From positions 49,086 to 113,085 of the forward strand of contig NZ_BOMS01000025.1 of NCBI RefSeq assembly GCF_016862315.1: a DNA stretch of 64,000 nt, in the 5' to 3' direction. A model generated the notes under the pieces. It was not told where the DNA came from. It ran no database searches and saw nothing but the letters and a program-made list of their open reading frames with translations. Positions 48,246-56,924 of the stretch are shown here, piece after piece (position 1 is the first letter of the stretch; every line of letters begins with the position of its first letter). Origin of the DNA: Actinoplanes palleronii (GTDB taxonomy: Bacteria; Actinomycetota; Actinomycetes; Mycobacteriales; Micromonosporaceae). Both the position numbers and the translations under genes were made by a program.

Positions 48246-50516
48246 CTAACGCGGCAAGCTACCGAGCGTTACGCGGATCCGGTCGGTGAACGGCTCCGGG
48301 TGGTAGGCCGCGCGCAGCGCCGACCGGTTGCGCCGCCGCTGCTCGGCGACGAGTTCCGGATCGGCCTGGAACCGGCGCAGCAGCGCACCGACCTGGTCGG
48401 GCCGGCAGTGCACCCCGATCGGCCCGGGCTCCCCGGTGATCACGACGCAGCCCATCGCGGCGGCGTCCAGCACCGAGCGGCCGGTCGGCGCCGGGAAGCT
48501 CAGCGCGAAGTCGAGCTGCCCGAAGAACTCCGGCGGGTCCACCTCGGCGGCCCGGTAGATCAGCCGCCGGGCCGACTGCCGGGGCAGCGGCGCCCCGTCG
48601 GCGAGCCGGATCCGCACGTCGACGCCGGTCAGCCCGTCGAACACGGCAAGTTCCCGGCTGTCGGTCACCTCGGCACCGACCACCGGCACCCGGGGCAGCG
48701 TCGGGCGGCGCAGCGTGTCAGGCCCGTCGGTGGCCACCGTCGGCAGATCAAAGTCGGTCACCACCAGGTCCGGCACGCCGTGCAGCGCCGCGCGGACCGC
48801 CGGCCCCTGCGGGCACCACAGCGCCGGGACCCGGAACATCCGCTCGGCCGCGGCGGTACAGGCGCCCAGCGCGCCTCCCGGCACCTCGTCGATCAAAAAC
48901 ATGAGGGTACGGGGTGACAGCCCCACCTCCCCGGCCGGCGGATGGCGCATCACCTCGGGCTGCCGCACCAGCAGCAGTCCGCAGTGGACCCGATCGGTGA
49001 GCACCACCTGCCCGATCCGCCCCGTGTTGACCAGGTGCTGCACCGCCGGGTGCACCGGCAGCCGGGTCCGTACCGGTCGCCGCCAGTCCTCCAGGTGCAG
49101 GATCGCCACCCGCAGCCCCCGGGCGGCGAGCGCCTCGATCTCGGCGAGCGCGGACCGCTGGGTCTCGGCCAGCACCCGCCAGTCGGCGGCGACTGTCACG
49201 TCGTACCAGAGCGGTGGCACCTCGGTCGACGCGGACCGCGAGAGGTGCGGCGGCGCCGGGAACGGGCGGTCCGATCCGTCGCGCGGCCGGAAGGCCGACG
49301 CCTCACCGGCAGCGATCCGCCGGTGCCAGGTGGTGTAGCCGGAGAGGTAGGCGGCCCGGGCCGGGTGGATCCAGTACGGCCGGATCTCGGACCGGGACAG
49401 CGAGCCGGCCGACAGCCGGATCAGCGCGAGGTGCACCGGCAGGTGGCGCACCGCCCGCTCGCCGAACGCCGCGGTGATCCGCGCGATGTACTCGGAGTCG
49501 CCGCCCTTGCGGACCACGTCGAGGTATCCGGCCCGGTCCAGCACCGCGGCCCGGCGCACCAGCAGCGCGGACGGGTTGAGCTTGCCGCCGCGCCGGCCGA
49601 GCCGGGTCAGCGTGAGGTCCTCGGTGACCCGGCGGCCGTCCGACGTGGACGCGACAAGTGCCGGGTCGATCAGCAGCGGGGTGACCTGCAGCTCCAGCCG
49701 TCGCGGATGCGACCAGTCGTCGGAGTCCTGGAACGTCACGAACTCGCCGGTCGCCGCGTCCAGCCCGGTGTTGCGGGCCACGTACGTGCCGGCGTTCACG
49801 CTCTGACGCAGCAGCCGCACCCGCGGGTCCAGCGCCACCGCCCGCCGCAGCACCACGTCGAACTGCGGCGGCGACGCGTCGTCCACCACCAGCACTTCCA
49901 GGTTCCGCCAGGACTGCCGGGTGATCGACCGGACCGCGGTGATCAGCCCCTCGTCCGGCCGGTACGCGGTGATCACCACGGTGATCCGTTCCGGTCGTTC
50001 GATCGGGGCGGGCTCCCGCGTGTAAAGCCGGTCGAACGGCGCCAGATGGTCCCGGTGGTCCAGCCGGAGCGACGGACCGGGCAGCCCGGCGCCGAACCGC
50101 CGCAGCCACGGCCCCACCGGCCGCCCCGGGTTCCGGAACGGGTTGGCCAGGTCGGTGCCGATCTCGTGCCGGACCTGGCGGTCGAGCCCGGCGAGCCGCA
50201 CCGGCCGGCCCTCGAGCAGCGCCAGCTGGGCGTGCACCGCGATCCCCCGGGCGCCGATCAGCTCGAACAGCGCGAGGGCGTCGGCCCGGTCGGTCGGCAG
50301 CACGTCCTGCAACGCCATGATCCGCGCCAGGGTGGCCAGCAGGTCGGGCCGGACCGTCACGTCCCGCCCGCGCAGCCCGCCCCGGGCGGCCGCCAGCAGC
50401 TCGGCCAGGCCACCCCGGCCGCTCAGCCCGGCAGACGCCAGCTCTTCCCGCAGACTCACCGCGCGGTTACGGACCATCGCGGCCACCAGAGTGGCCGGCT
50501 TCTCGTCCCCGATCAT
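48246..50516 (-). CDS. Large GT2 glycosyltransferase (paralogue 2)
   Basis: 756 aa from the ATG MIGDEKPATLV. GT-A domain from about residue 175 (ITVVITAYRPDEGLITAVRS) with VVDDASPP and FQDSDDWSHPRRLE; YLDVVRKGGDSEYIAR and ALIRLSAGSLSRSEI match paralogue 1 nearly block for block. The N-terminal helical domain and C-terminal Rossmann-like domain are also shared. It ends 55 bp before the methyltransferase ATG, so the two are probably co-transcribed. Confidence 0.85.
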   Translation of the reverse strand: MIGDEKPATLVAAMVRNRAVSLREELASAGLSGRGGLAELLAAARGGLRGRDVTVRPDLLATLARIMALQDVLPTDRADALALFELIGARGIAVHAQLALLEGRPVRLAGLDRQVRHEIGTDLANPFRNPGRPVGPWLRRFGAGLPGPSLRLDHRDHLAPFDRLYTREPAPIERPERITVVITAYRPDEGLITAVRSITRQSWRNLEVLVVDDASPPQFDVVLRRAVALDPRVRLLRQSVNAGTYVARNTGLDAATGEFVTFQDSDDWSHPRRLELQVTPLLIDPALVASTSDGRRVTEDLTLTRLGRRGGKLNPSALLVRRAAVLDRAGYLDVVRKGGDSEYIARITAAFGERAVRHLPVHLALIRLSAGSLSRSEIRPYWIHPARAAYLSGYTTWHRRIAAGEASAFRPRDGSDRPFPAPPHLSRSASTEVPPLWYDVTVAADWRVLAETQRSALAEIEALAARGLRVAILHLEDWRRPVRTRLPVHPAVQHLVNTGRIGQVVLTDRVHCGLLLVRQPEVMRHPPAGEVGLSPRTLMFLIDEVPGGALGACTAAAERMFRVPALWCPQGPAVRAALHGVPDLVVTDFDLPTVATDGPDTLRRPTLPRVPVVGAEVTDSRELAVFDGLTGVDVRIRLADGAPLPRQSARRLIYRAAEVDPPEFFGQLDFALSFPAPTGRSVLDAAAMGCVVITGEPGPIGVHCRPDQVGALLRRFQADPELVAEQRRRNRSALRAAYHPEPFTDRIRVTLGSLPR

Positions 50517-50547
50517 CGGTCGGTCCAACGCGCCGACCGGCGTCGAG

Positions 50548-52815
50548 TTACACGGCGGCCAGGACCGCCCGCTGCACCCGATCCCGCTCGGCCGCTTCGT
50601 CCCACGCCCCGACCAGGTAGAACGCGTCGACGACGTCACCGCCGAGGGTCGAGATCCGCGCCGCCCGGATCTCCGCGCCGGCCTCGTCGAGCGCGCTGGT
50701 CACCCGGTAGAGCAGGCCCGGCGAGTCGGCCGCCCGCAACTCCAGCACGACCGCGCCGGTGGCGACCGCGCGCTGCCAGACCACCCGCGGCTCGGCGGTG
50801 CCACCGCGGGCGCTCATCGCACGGGCCCGGACCCGCTGGGTCACCGAGACGTCACCGGAGGCGACGCGGCGCAGGTCCGCGGCGAGGGCGACCGGATCGT
50901 ACGGCGTGCCGTACCGCGGCTGGGTGTAACACGAGACGATGGCTCGCCCGTCGACCGTGGAGGTGTTCGCGGCGACCACGTCAAGCCGGTGCATGGCCAG
51001 GCAGGCGGCCACCCCGGCGAGCAGTCCCCGCCGGTCGGCGGCCGCCACCGACACCTCGTCGCCCTCCAGGTGCACCACCGGCAGGTCGCCGGTGAGCAGC
51101 TCCGGGTCGGGCTCGGGCGGCTCGGGCAGGGCGCCGGTGTCCAGCGCGGTGTGCACCCGGCGGACCAGCTCGGCCATCAGCCGGCCCTTCCAGTCCGACC
51201 AGGCGGCCGGGCCGGTGGCGTGCGAGTCGGCCCGGGACAGCGCGTGCAGCAGGTCGAGGGTGGCCGGGTCGCCGACCGCCTCGGCGACCGCGGAGATGGT
51301 CAGCGGGTCGTCGAGGTCGCGGCGGGTGGCCACGTCCGGCAGCAGCAGGTGCAGGCGGACCATCTTCTCGACGGTGGCCACGTCGGCCGGCGGCAGACCG
51401 ATCCGGGCGGCGATGTCGGCGGCGATCGGCGCGCCCACGAGGCTGTGGTCACCGGGCAGGCCCTTGCCGACGTCGTGCAGGAACGCGCCGATCAGCAGCA
51501 GGTCGGGGCGGTCCACCTCGCGGGCGTACTTGGTGGCCTCGTAGGCGGCCTGGACCAGGTGCCGGTCCAGGGTGAACCGGTGCACCGGGTGGTGCTGCGG
51601 GAGGCTGCGCATCCGGGCCCACTCGGGGAGCCACGCGTCGATCAGGCCGTACCTGTCGCAGGCCTCCCAGGCCGGCAGCAGGCCGGGACCGGCGCCGAGC
51701 AGCGAGACCAGCGCGGCCCGGGCGGAGGCCGGCCACGGGTTCGGCAGCGGCGGGCAGAACGAGGCGAGCCACTCGCTGGTGGCCCGGGCGATCGGAAGCT
51801 GCACGGTGGCGGCCGCGGCGGCCACCCGCAGCGAGAGGCTGGGGTCCGGCAGCGGGCCGATCGCGGTGCGGGCCAGCACGAGCTCGCCGTCCTGCTCGAC
51901 CACGTCGCGGGCGACCGGGCGGCGGGCCGGTGCGATCGGGGTGGTGCCCCGGCGGCGGCCGCTGCGCAGCCGGTCGATGGCCCGCCAGGCGTCGTCGACG
52001 GCGTGCGCGACGGTCCGCGCGTCGCCGGAGACCCGCCGCAGCAGTGTGTCCGGGTCCTCGATCTCCAGCAGGTCGGCGACGGTGGAGCGTTCCTGGGCGA
52101 CCAGGCGGTCCACCCGGCGGCCGACCGCGAGGTGCAGGGCGTCCCGGGTGTCCAGCAGCCGCAGCGCGGCGGCGCGGACCGCGGGGCGCATGGTGTCGGC
52201 GATCCCGGCGCGGCCGACGCCGCGCAGCAGGGTCACGTCGCGCAGCCCGCCGGACGCCTCCTTGAGGTCGCCCTCGAGCAGGAAGGCGAGCTCGCCGTGG
52301 CTGGCCCAGCGGCTCTGGGTGATCTCTTTGAGCTGGGGCATCAGGCGGACCGCGGTGCGCCGCCACTGATCCCCGGAAGCCGCGATCATCTCGGCGGAGA
52401 GGCTCGCGTCGCCGGCCACGTGCCGGGCGTCGAGCAGGCCGAGGGCGACCTTCACGTCGTCGTGCGCGACCGACAGCGCCTCGGGCAGGGTGCGCACCGA
52501 GTGGTCCAGGCCGAGCCGGGCGTCCCAGATCGGGTACCACAGCGCGGACGCGATCCGGTCGATGCCGGCCGTCCCGTTGTGCAGCAGCACCAGGTCCAGG
52601 TCGCTGTAGGGGGCGCAGTCGCGCCGGCCCAGCCCGCCCACCGCGAGCAGGCTGACGCCGGGCAGGTGGCTCGGGAAGAGCTCCCGCAGCCAGACGTCGA
52701 GCGCCGCGGCACGCTCGTCGCGTGCCGCGGCTCCGATGTGTTCGCGCAGCTTGTCGAGGGAGCCCCCGGCCGGACGCGCGGGCGGGGCCGGAGGCTCACT
52801 CAACGGGTTCGTCAT
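50548..52815 (-). CDS. glnD: PII uridylyltransferase/uridylyl-removing enzyme (or adenylyl form) GlnD
   Basis: 755 aa bifunctional nitrogen sensor. Nucleotidyltransferase motif VGGLGRRDCAPYSDLDLVLL; HD phosphohydrolase segment LLIGAFLHDVGKGLPGDHS; two ACT domains at the end (VAAADRRGLLAGVAACLAM and LRAADSPGLLYRVTSALDEA). In actinobacteria GlnD usually adenylylates PII rather than uridylylating it, so the modification type is an inference. It follows glnB with a gap of 4 nt. Confidence 0.95.
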   Translation of the reverse strand: MTNPLSEPPAPPARPAGGSLDKLREHIGAAARDERAAALDVWLRELFPSHLPGVSLLAVGGLGRRDCAPYSDLDLVLLHNGTAGIDRIASALWYPIWDARLGLDHSVRTLPEALSVAHDDVKVALGLLDARHVAGDASLSAEMIAASGDQWRRTAVRLMPQLKEITQSRWASHGELAFLLEGDLKEASGGLRDVTLLRGVGRAGIADTMRPAVRAAALRLLDTRDALHLAVGRRVDRLVAQERSTVADLLEIEDPDTLLRRVSGDARTVAHAVDDAWRAIDRLRSGRRRGTTPIAPARRPVARDVVEQDGELVLARTAIGPLPDPSLSLRVAAAAATVQLPIARATSEWLASFCPPLPNPWPASARAALVSLLGAGPGLLPAWEACDRYGLIDAWLPEWARMRSLPQHHPVHRFTLDRHLVQAAYEATKYAREVDRPDLLLIGAFLHDVGKGLPGDHSLVGAPIAADIAARIGLPPADVATVEKMVRLHLLLPDVATRRDLDDPLTISAVAEAVGDPATLDLLHALSRADSHATGPAAWSDWKGRLMAELVRRVHTALDTGALPEPPEPDPELLTGDLPVVHLEGDEVSVAAADRRGLLAGVAACLAMHRLDVVAANTSTVDGRAIVSCYTQPRYGTPYDPVALAADLRRVASGDVSVTQRVRARAMSARGGTAEPRVVWQRAVATGAVVLELRAADSPGLLYRVTSALDEAGAEIRAARISTLGGDVVDAFYLVGAWDEAAERDRVQRAVLAAV

Positions 52816-52819
52816 GTGC

Positions 52820-53194
<375 letters not shown>

Positions 53195-54565
53195 TTAACC
53201 GGCGACCTTCTGGCTGACATCAGCCTTGCCATCGGCGTCGACGGCCTTGCTCGAGGAGATACCCGCCATGGCGAAGGCGCCACCGCCACCGGAACCGGCG
53301 GCCGGGGTGTTCTCGTACGCGGTCTCGCCGTGGTCGGCGATGTCGATGCCGCCGATCTCGGCCTCCTCGGAGACCCGCAGCAGCTTGATCTTCTTCAGGA
53401 CGAAGGCGATCAGGGCCGCGATGGCCAGCGAGTAGACGGTGACCGCGGCGCTGCCGACGAACTGCCGGCCGAGCTGGGTGAAACCGCCGCCGTAGAAGAG
53501 GCCGTCCGAACCACCGAGCACGTCGGTGATCGCGCTGTTGGCCGTGTTGGTGGCGAAGAAGCCGATGGAGAGCGAGCCGATCCAGCCACCGACGAAGTGG
53601 ACGCCGACCACGTCGAGCGAGTCGTCGTAGCCCAGCTTGTACTTCAGGCCGACGGCCAGGGCACAGACCACGCCGGCGATCAGACCGAGCAGCACGGCCG
53701 GCAGCGGGGCGATGAAGCCACACGCCGGGGTGATGGCGACCAGACCGGCGACCGCACCGGAGGACGCGCCGACCAGGGTCGGCTTACGGTCCCGGATCCA
53801 CTCGACGGCGACCCAGCCGAGCAGCGCGGCGGCCGTGGCGAGCTGGGTGTTGACGAACGCGATACCGGTGACGCTGTCGACGGTCAGCTCGGAGCCGGCG
53901 TTGAAGCCGAACCAGCCGAACCAGAGCAGACCGGCGCCGAGGGCGACGAACGGCACGTTGTGCGGACGCATGTTGTCCCGCGGCCAGCCGACCCGCTTGC
54001 CGAGCACCAGGGCGACACCGAGGGCGGCCGCACCGGCGTTGATGTGCACAGCGGTACCACCGGCGAAGTCCAGCGCGTGCAGCTTCGCGCCGATCCAGCC
54101 ACCGCCCCAGACCCAGTGGGCGACGGGGACGTAGACCAGGGTGAACCACCCGATCGCGAAGAGCACCCAGCCGCCGAACTTGAGACGGTCCGAGAGCGCG
54201 CCGCTGATCAGGGCGACCGTGATGACCGCGAACATCATCTGGAAGGCCATGAAGACGTAGATCGGGATACCGGTGGTGCCCCAGAGGTCGCCGGCCCAGC
54301 TGATGTCGGTGCCGCCGTACTGGGTGAGGTTGCCGATGAACTGGTTCAGGCTCGCGTTGCCACTGGCGCCGAACGAGAGGCTGAATCCGTAGAGCGCCCA
54401 CAGCACGGAGATGATCCCGATGCTGGAGAAGCTCATCATCATCATGTTCAGGGCGCCTTTGGACCGGTTGAGGCCCCCGTAGAAGAGCGCCAAGCCGGGT
54501 GTCATGAGCAAAACGAGCGCAGACGACAGGAGCAACCAAGCGGTGTTGCCGATGTTGATCTCCAC
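53195..54565 (-). CDS. amtB: Ammonium transporter
   Basis: 456 aa with about eleven helices. The pore His pair is visible in FAGGTAVHINAG and VGVHFVGGWIGSLS. N-terminus NIGNTAWLLLSSALVLLMTP is typical. A long cytoplasmic tail, from about residue 405, ends in Gly-rich GSGGGGAF and a Lys-poor region. GTG start with GAGGAGG upstream. First gene of amtB-glnB-glnD; a candidate GlnR site lies 116 bp upstream. Confidence 0.97.
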   Translation of the reverse strand: MEINIGNTAWLLLSSALVLLMTPGLALFYGGLNRSKGALNMMMMSFSSIGIISVLWALYGFSLSFGASGNASLNQFIGNLTQYGGTDISWAGDLWGTTGIPIYVFMAFQMMFAVITVALISGALSDRLKFGGWVLFAIGWFTLVYVPVAHWVWGGGWIGAKLHALDFAGGTAVHINAGAAALGVALVLGKRVGWPRDNMRPHNVPFVALGAGLLWFGWFGFNAGSELTVDSVTGIAFVNTQLATAAALLGWVAVEWIRDRKPTLVGASSGAVAGLVAITPACGFIAPLPAVLLGLIAGVVCALAVGLKYKLGYDDSLDVVGVHFVGGWIGSLSIGFFATNTANSAITDVLGGSDGLFYGGGFTQLGRQFVGSAAVTVYSLAIAALIAFVLKKIKLLRVSEEAEIGGIDIADHGETAYENTPAAGSGGGGAFAMAGISSSKAVDADGKADVSQKVAG

Positions 54566-54680
54566 GCTGCCTCCTCTCGGGATTAAGTGTCTTCACACCT
54601 GACCGAGGTGGCTGCGATGCCGGTCGGCCGGTTCGAGGCAGAGCGTTCCGGCTGGCTGTTTCGAGCACGGTCTACGCGCG

Positions 54681-54717
54681 ATTTCCGGCGCGTCACGGGT
54701 TGTTTCCGACGTGTGAA
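54681..54717 (-). promoter_or_regulatory. Candidate GlnR binding site of amtB
   Basis: On the minus strand the order is TTCAC-n6-GAAAC, then five bases, then GTGAC-n6-GAAAT, matching the actinobacterial consensus gTnAC-n6-GaAAC repeated twice with near-helical spacing. It sits 116-152 bp upstream of the amtB start codon. GlnR activates amtB-glnB-glnD under nitrogen limitation in related genera; here this is inferred from sequence match and position. Confidence 0.75.
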
Positions 54718-54774
54718 GAAACTCTCACAGGCGGTTAAGTGATCTTGGCTGAACAGGCAAAATGCCCGCCTGAT

Positions 54775-55572
54775 CTAGCGGAGGGCGTATTCGAGCGTGT
54801 GCCGCTCGTAATCCAGCAGCCGCAGATCGCGCATCGGGCGGCGCAGATGGCCCTTGTGCACGATCCGGACGAACGCCGGGTCACCGGCCGCCGCCATCCG
54901 GCGGATGCCCTCGACGTGATCGACGATCCGTTTCCTTATGGTCCGCACCAGCCGATGCCGGTCCCGCGGGATCAGCCCGTAGGCGTCCGCGAACAACCGC
55001 AGCCGGCGCGGCCGGTTCGGCCGCTTCCAGCCCAGCGTGTACGAGTCCCGGTCGCTGAACAGCGGCACCCAGGTCCACGCCGCGTACGCCACGTCGTAGA
55101 TCCGGGAACCGGGCGAGGCCAGGTCGAAGTCGATCAGGGCGAGGGTGCCGTCCGGACGCCAGACCACGTTGTGCGGGGCGGCGTCGTGGTGGCAGATCAC
55201 CTCGGTGTCCGGCGGGGGCGGGCCGAACGAGCGCCAGACCGCGCCGGGCGGCGGTACGAAGCCGTACTGCGCGTCGTGGAACATCCGCAGCATGGTCGCG
55301 ACCGTGACCAGCGCTTCCTCGGTCACCCAGTGCGGGGCCAGCGGGTATTCGCCGCACTCGCCGTCGAGGTACGTGAGCACCTCGCGGTTCTTCTCGTCCA
55401 TCCCCAGCGCGCTCGGCGAGCCGGTGAACCCGACCCGTTCGAGGTGGTTGAGCAACGCGTGGACGGCCGGCGTCCACGGCCCGGCATTACGCCGGACCGT
55501 GTCGCCGATCCGGGACACCGTGCTGACGTTGCCACCGTGCAGCGGTATCTCGCGCAGCGGCTCCTGCGTCAC
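54775..55572 (-). CDS. Aminoglycoside phosphotransferase-fold protein
   Basis: 265 aa. Kinase-like core: Brenner-type VICHHDAAPHNVVWRPDG (catalytic Asp and Asn), LALIDFDLASPGSRIYDVAY (metal Asp). The N-terminal lobe lacks an obvious ATP-binding Lys motif. Many such proteins phosphorylate small molecules; resistance cannot be concluded. GTG start with GGGAGG 6 nt upstream. Gap to ftsY is 41 bp. Confidence 0.85.
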   Translation of the reverse strand: MTQEPLREIPLHGGNVSTVSRIGDTVRRNAGPWTPAVHALLNHLERVGFTGSPSALGMDEKNREVLTYLDGECGEYPLAPHWVTEEALVTVATMLRMFHDAQYGFVPPPGAVWRSFGPPPPDTEVICHHDAAPHNVVWRPDGTLALIDFDLASPGSRIYDVAYAAWTWVPLFSDRDSYTLGWKRPNRPRRLRLFADAYGLIPRDRHRLVRTIRKRIVDHVEGIRRMAAAGDPAFVRIVHKGHLRRPMRDLRLLDYERHTLEYALR

Positions 55573-55612
55573 CCACAGCCTCCCTGGATATACCCACGTA
55601 ACAAAGGCGAGC

Positions 55613-56779
55613 CTACGCGGTCTCTCCCAGCAGGGCCTCGACGAAGGCCGCCGGCTCGAACGGGGCGAGGTCGTCCGGACCCTCGCCCAGGCCCACCAGC
55701 TTCACCGGAATACCCAGCTTGCGCTGCACCGCGATGACGATGCCGCCCTTCGCGGTGCCGTCCAGCTTGGTGAGCACCACACCCGTGACATCCACCACCT
55801 CAGTGAACACCCGGGCCTGTTCGAGGCCGTTCTGGCCGGTGGTGGCGTCCAGCACGAGCAGCGTCTCGTCGACCGGGCCGTGCTTCTCCACCACCCGCTT
55901 GACCTTGCCCAGCTCGTCCATCAGGCCGATCTTGTTCTGCAGCCGGCCGGCGGTGTCCACCAGCACCACGTCCACGCCGGTCTCGATGCCGCGCTTGACC
56001 GCGTCGAACGCCACGCTGGCCGGGTCGCCGCCCTCCGGCCCGCGGACCGTCTCGGCGCCGACCCGCTCGCCCCAGGTGGCCAGCTGCTCGGCGGCCGCCG
56101 CCCGGAACGTGTCGGCCGCGCCGAACAGCACGGTGCGCCCGTCCGCGATCAGCACCCGGCCGATCTTGCCGCAGGTGGTGGTCTTGCCGGCGCCGTTGAC
56201 GCCGACCACCATCACCACCGCGGGACGGCCCTCGTGCCCGGTGGTGCGCAGGCTGCGGTCGAGATCCGGCTCGAGTGCCGCGGTCAGCTCCTCGACGAGC
56301 TGCTCACGCACACCGGCCACGGTCCGGGTGCCGAGGATCCGGACCCGCTCACGCAGCCGCTCCACGATCACCTGGGTGGCCTCGACGCCGACGTCCGCGG
56401 TGATCAGGCTGTCCTCGATCTCCTCCCAGTCGTCCTCCTCCAGGTGGTCCCGGGAGAGCACGGTGAGCAGGCCCCGGCCCAGCGCGGACTGCGAGCGGGC
56501 CAGCCGGGCGCGCAGCCGGACCAGGCGGCCGGCGGTCGGCTCGGGGGTCTCGATCTTTTGAATGAGAGGAGGCAGCTCCTCCTCTTCCACCGGAAGCGGC
56601 GGAAGCACCACCGGCGGCGCTTCGACCGCGGGTTCGACGACCGGCGGCCGCTCCAGGGTGGTGGTCGAGGCCTCGGACGGCGGCGGGAGCTCCCGGCGGC
56701 GCATCTTCGGCACCACCAGCCCGACCGCGCCCACGACCAGGACGACGAGCAGGATCACTGCGGCGACCACGTATTCCAT
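55613..56779 (-). CDS. ftsY: SRP receptor FtsY
   Basis: 388 aa. N-terminal membrane anchor (MEYVVAAVILLVVLVVGAVG) then an acidic Pro/Glu linker (residues ~30-75), as in actinobacterial FtsY. NG domain: VVGVNGAGKTTTCGKIGR, FGAADTFRAAAAEQL, LVDTAGRLQNK and TKLDGTAKGG. Works with Ffh. ATG at 56779 chosen; a much longer open frame upstream adds non-conserved residues. Confidence 0.96.
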   Translation of the reverse strand: MEYVVAAVILLVVLVVGAVGLVVPKMRRRELPPPSEASTTTLERPPVVEPAVEAPPVVLPPLPVEEEELPPLIQKIETPEPTAGRLVRLRARLARSQSALGRGLLTVLSRDHLEEDDWEEIEDSLITADVGVEATQVIVERLRERVRILGTRTVAGVREQLVEELTAALEPDLDRSLRTTGHEGRPAVVMVVGVNGAGKTTTCGKIGRVLIADGRTVLFGAADTFRAAAAEQLATWGERVGAETVRGPEGGDPASVAFDAVKRGIETGVDVVLVDTAGRLQNKIGLMDELGKVKRVVEKHGPVDETLLVLDATTGQNGLEQARVFTEVVDVTGVVLTKLDGTAKGGIVIAVQRKLGIPVKLVGLGEGPDDLAPFEPAAFVEALLGETA

Positions 56780-56924
56780 AGCCGAAATCCTGACAGATGA
56801 GCCGTCCGGCCGTGGCAGAGGCCACGCACTGGCGAATCCGGGCGTGGGTAGTAAGGATGTGCAGGCCCCTCGTGACACCGTTCGGAAGGCTCTCCCGCAT
56901 GCGACACATCCCCGGCGCCGCCCG

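Noticed and set aside
54775..55572. Antibiotic-resistance kinase
   Set aside because: The fold is shared with many small-molecule kinases and nothing ties it to an antibiotic; called only by fold.
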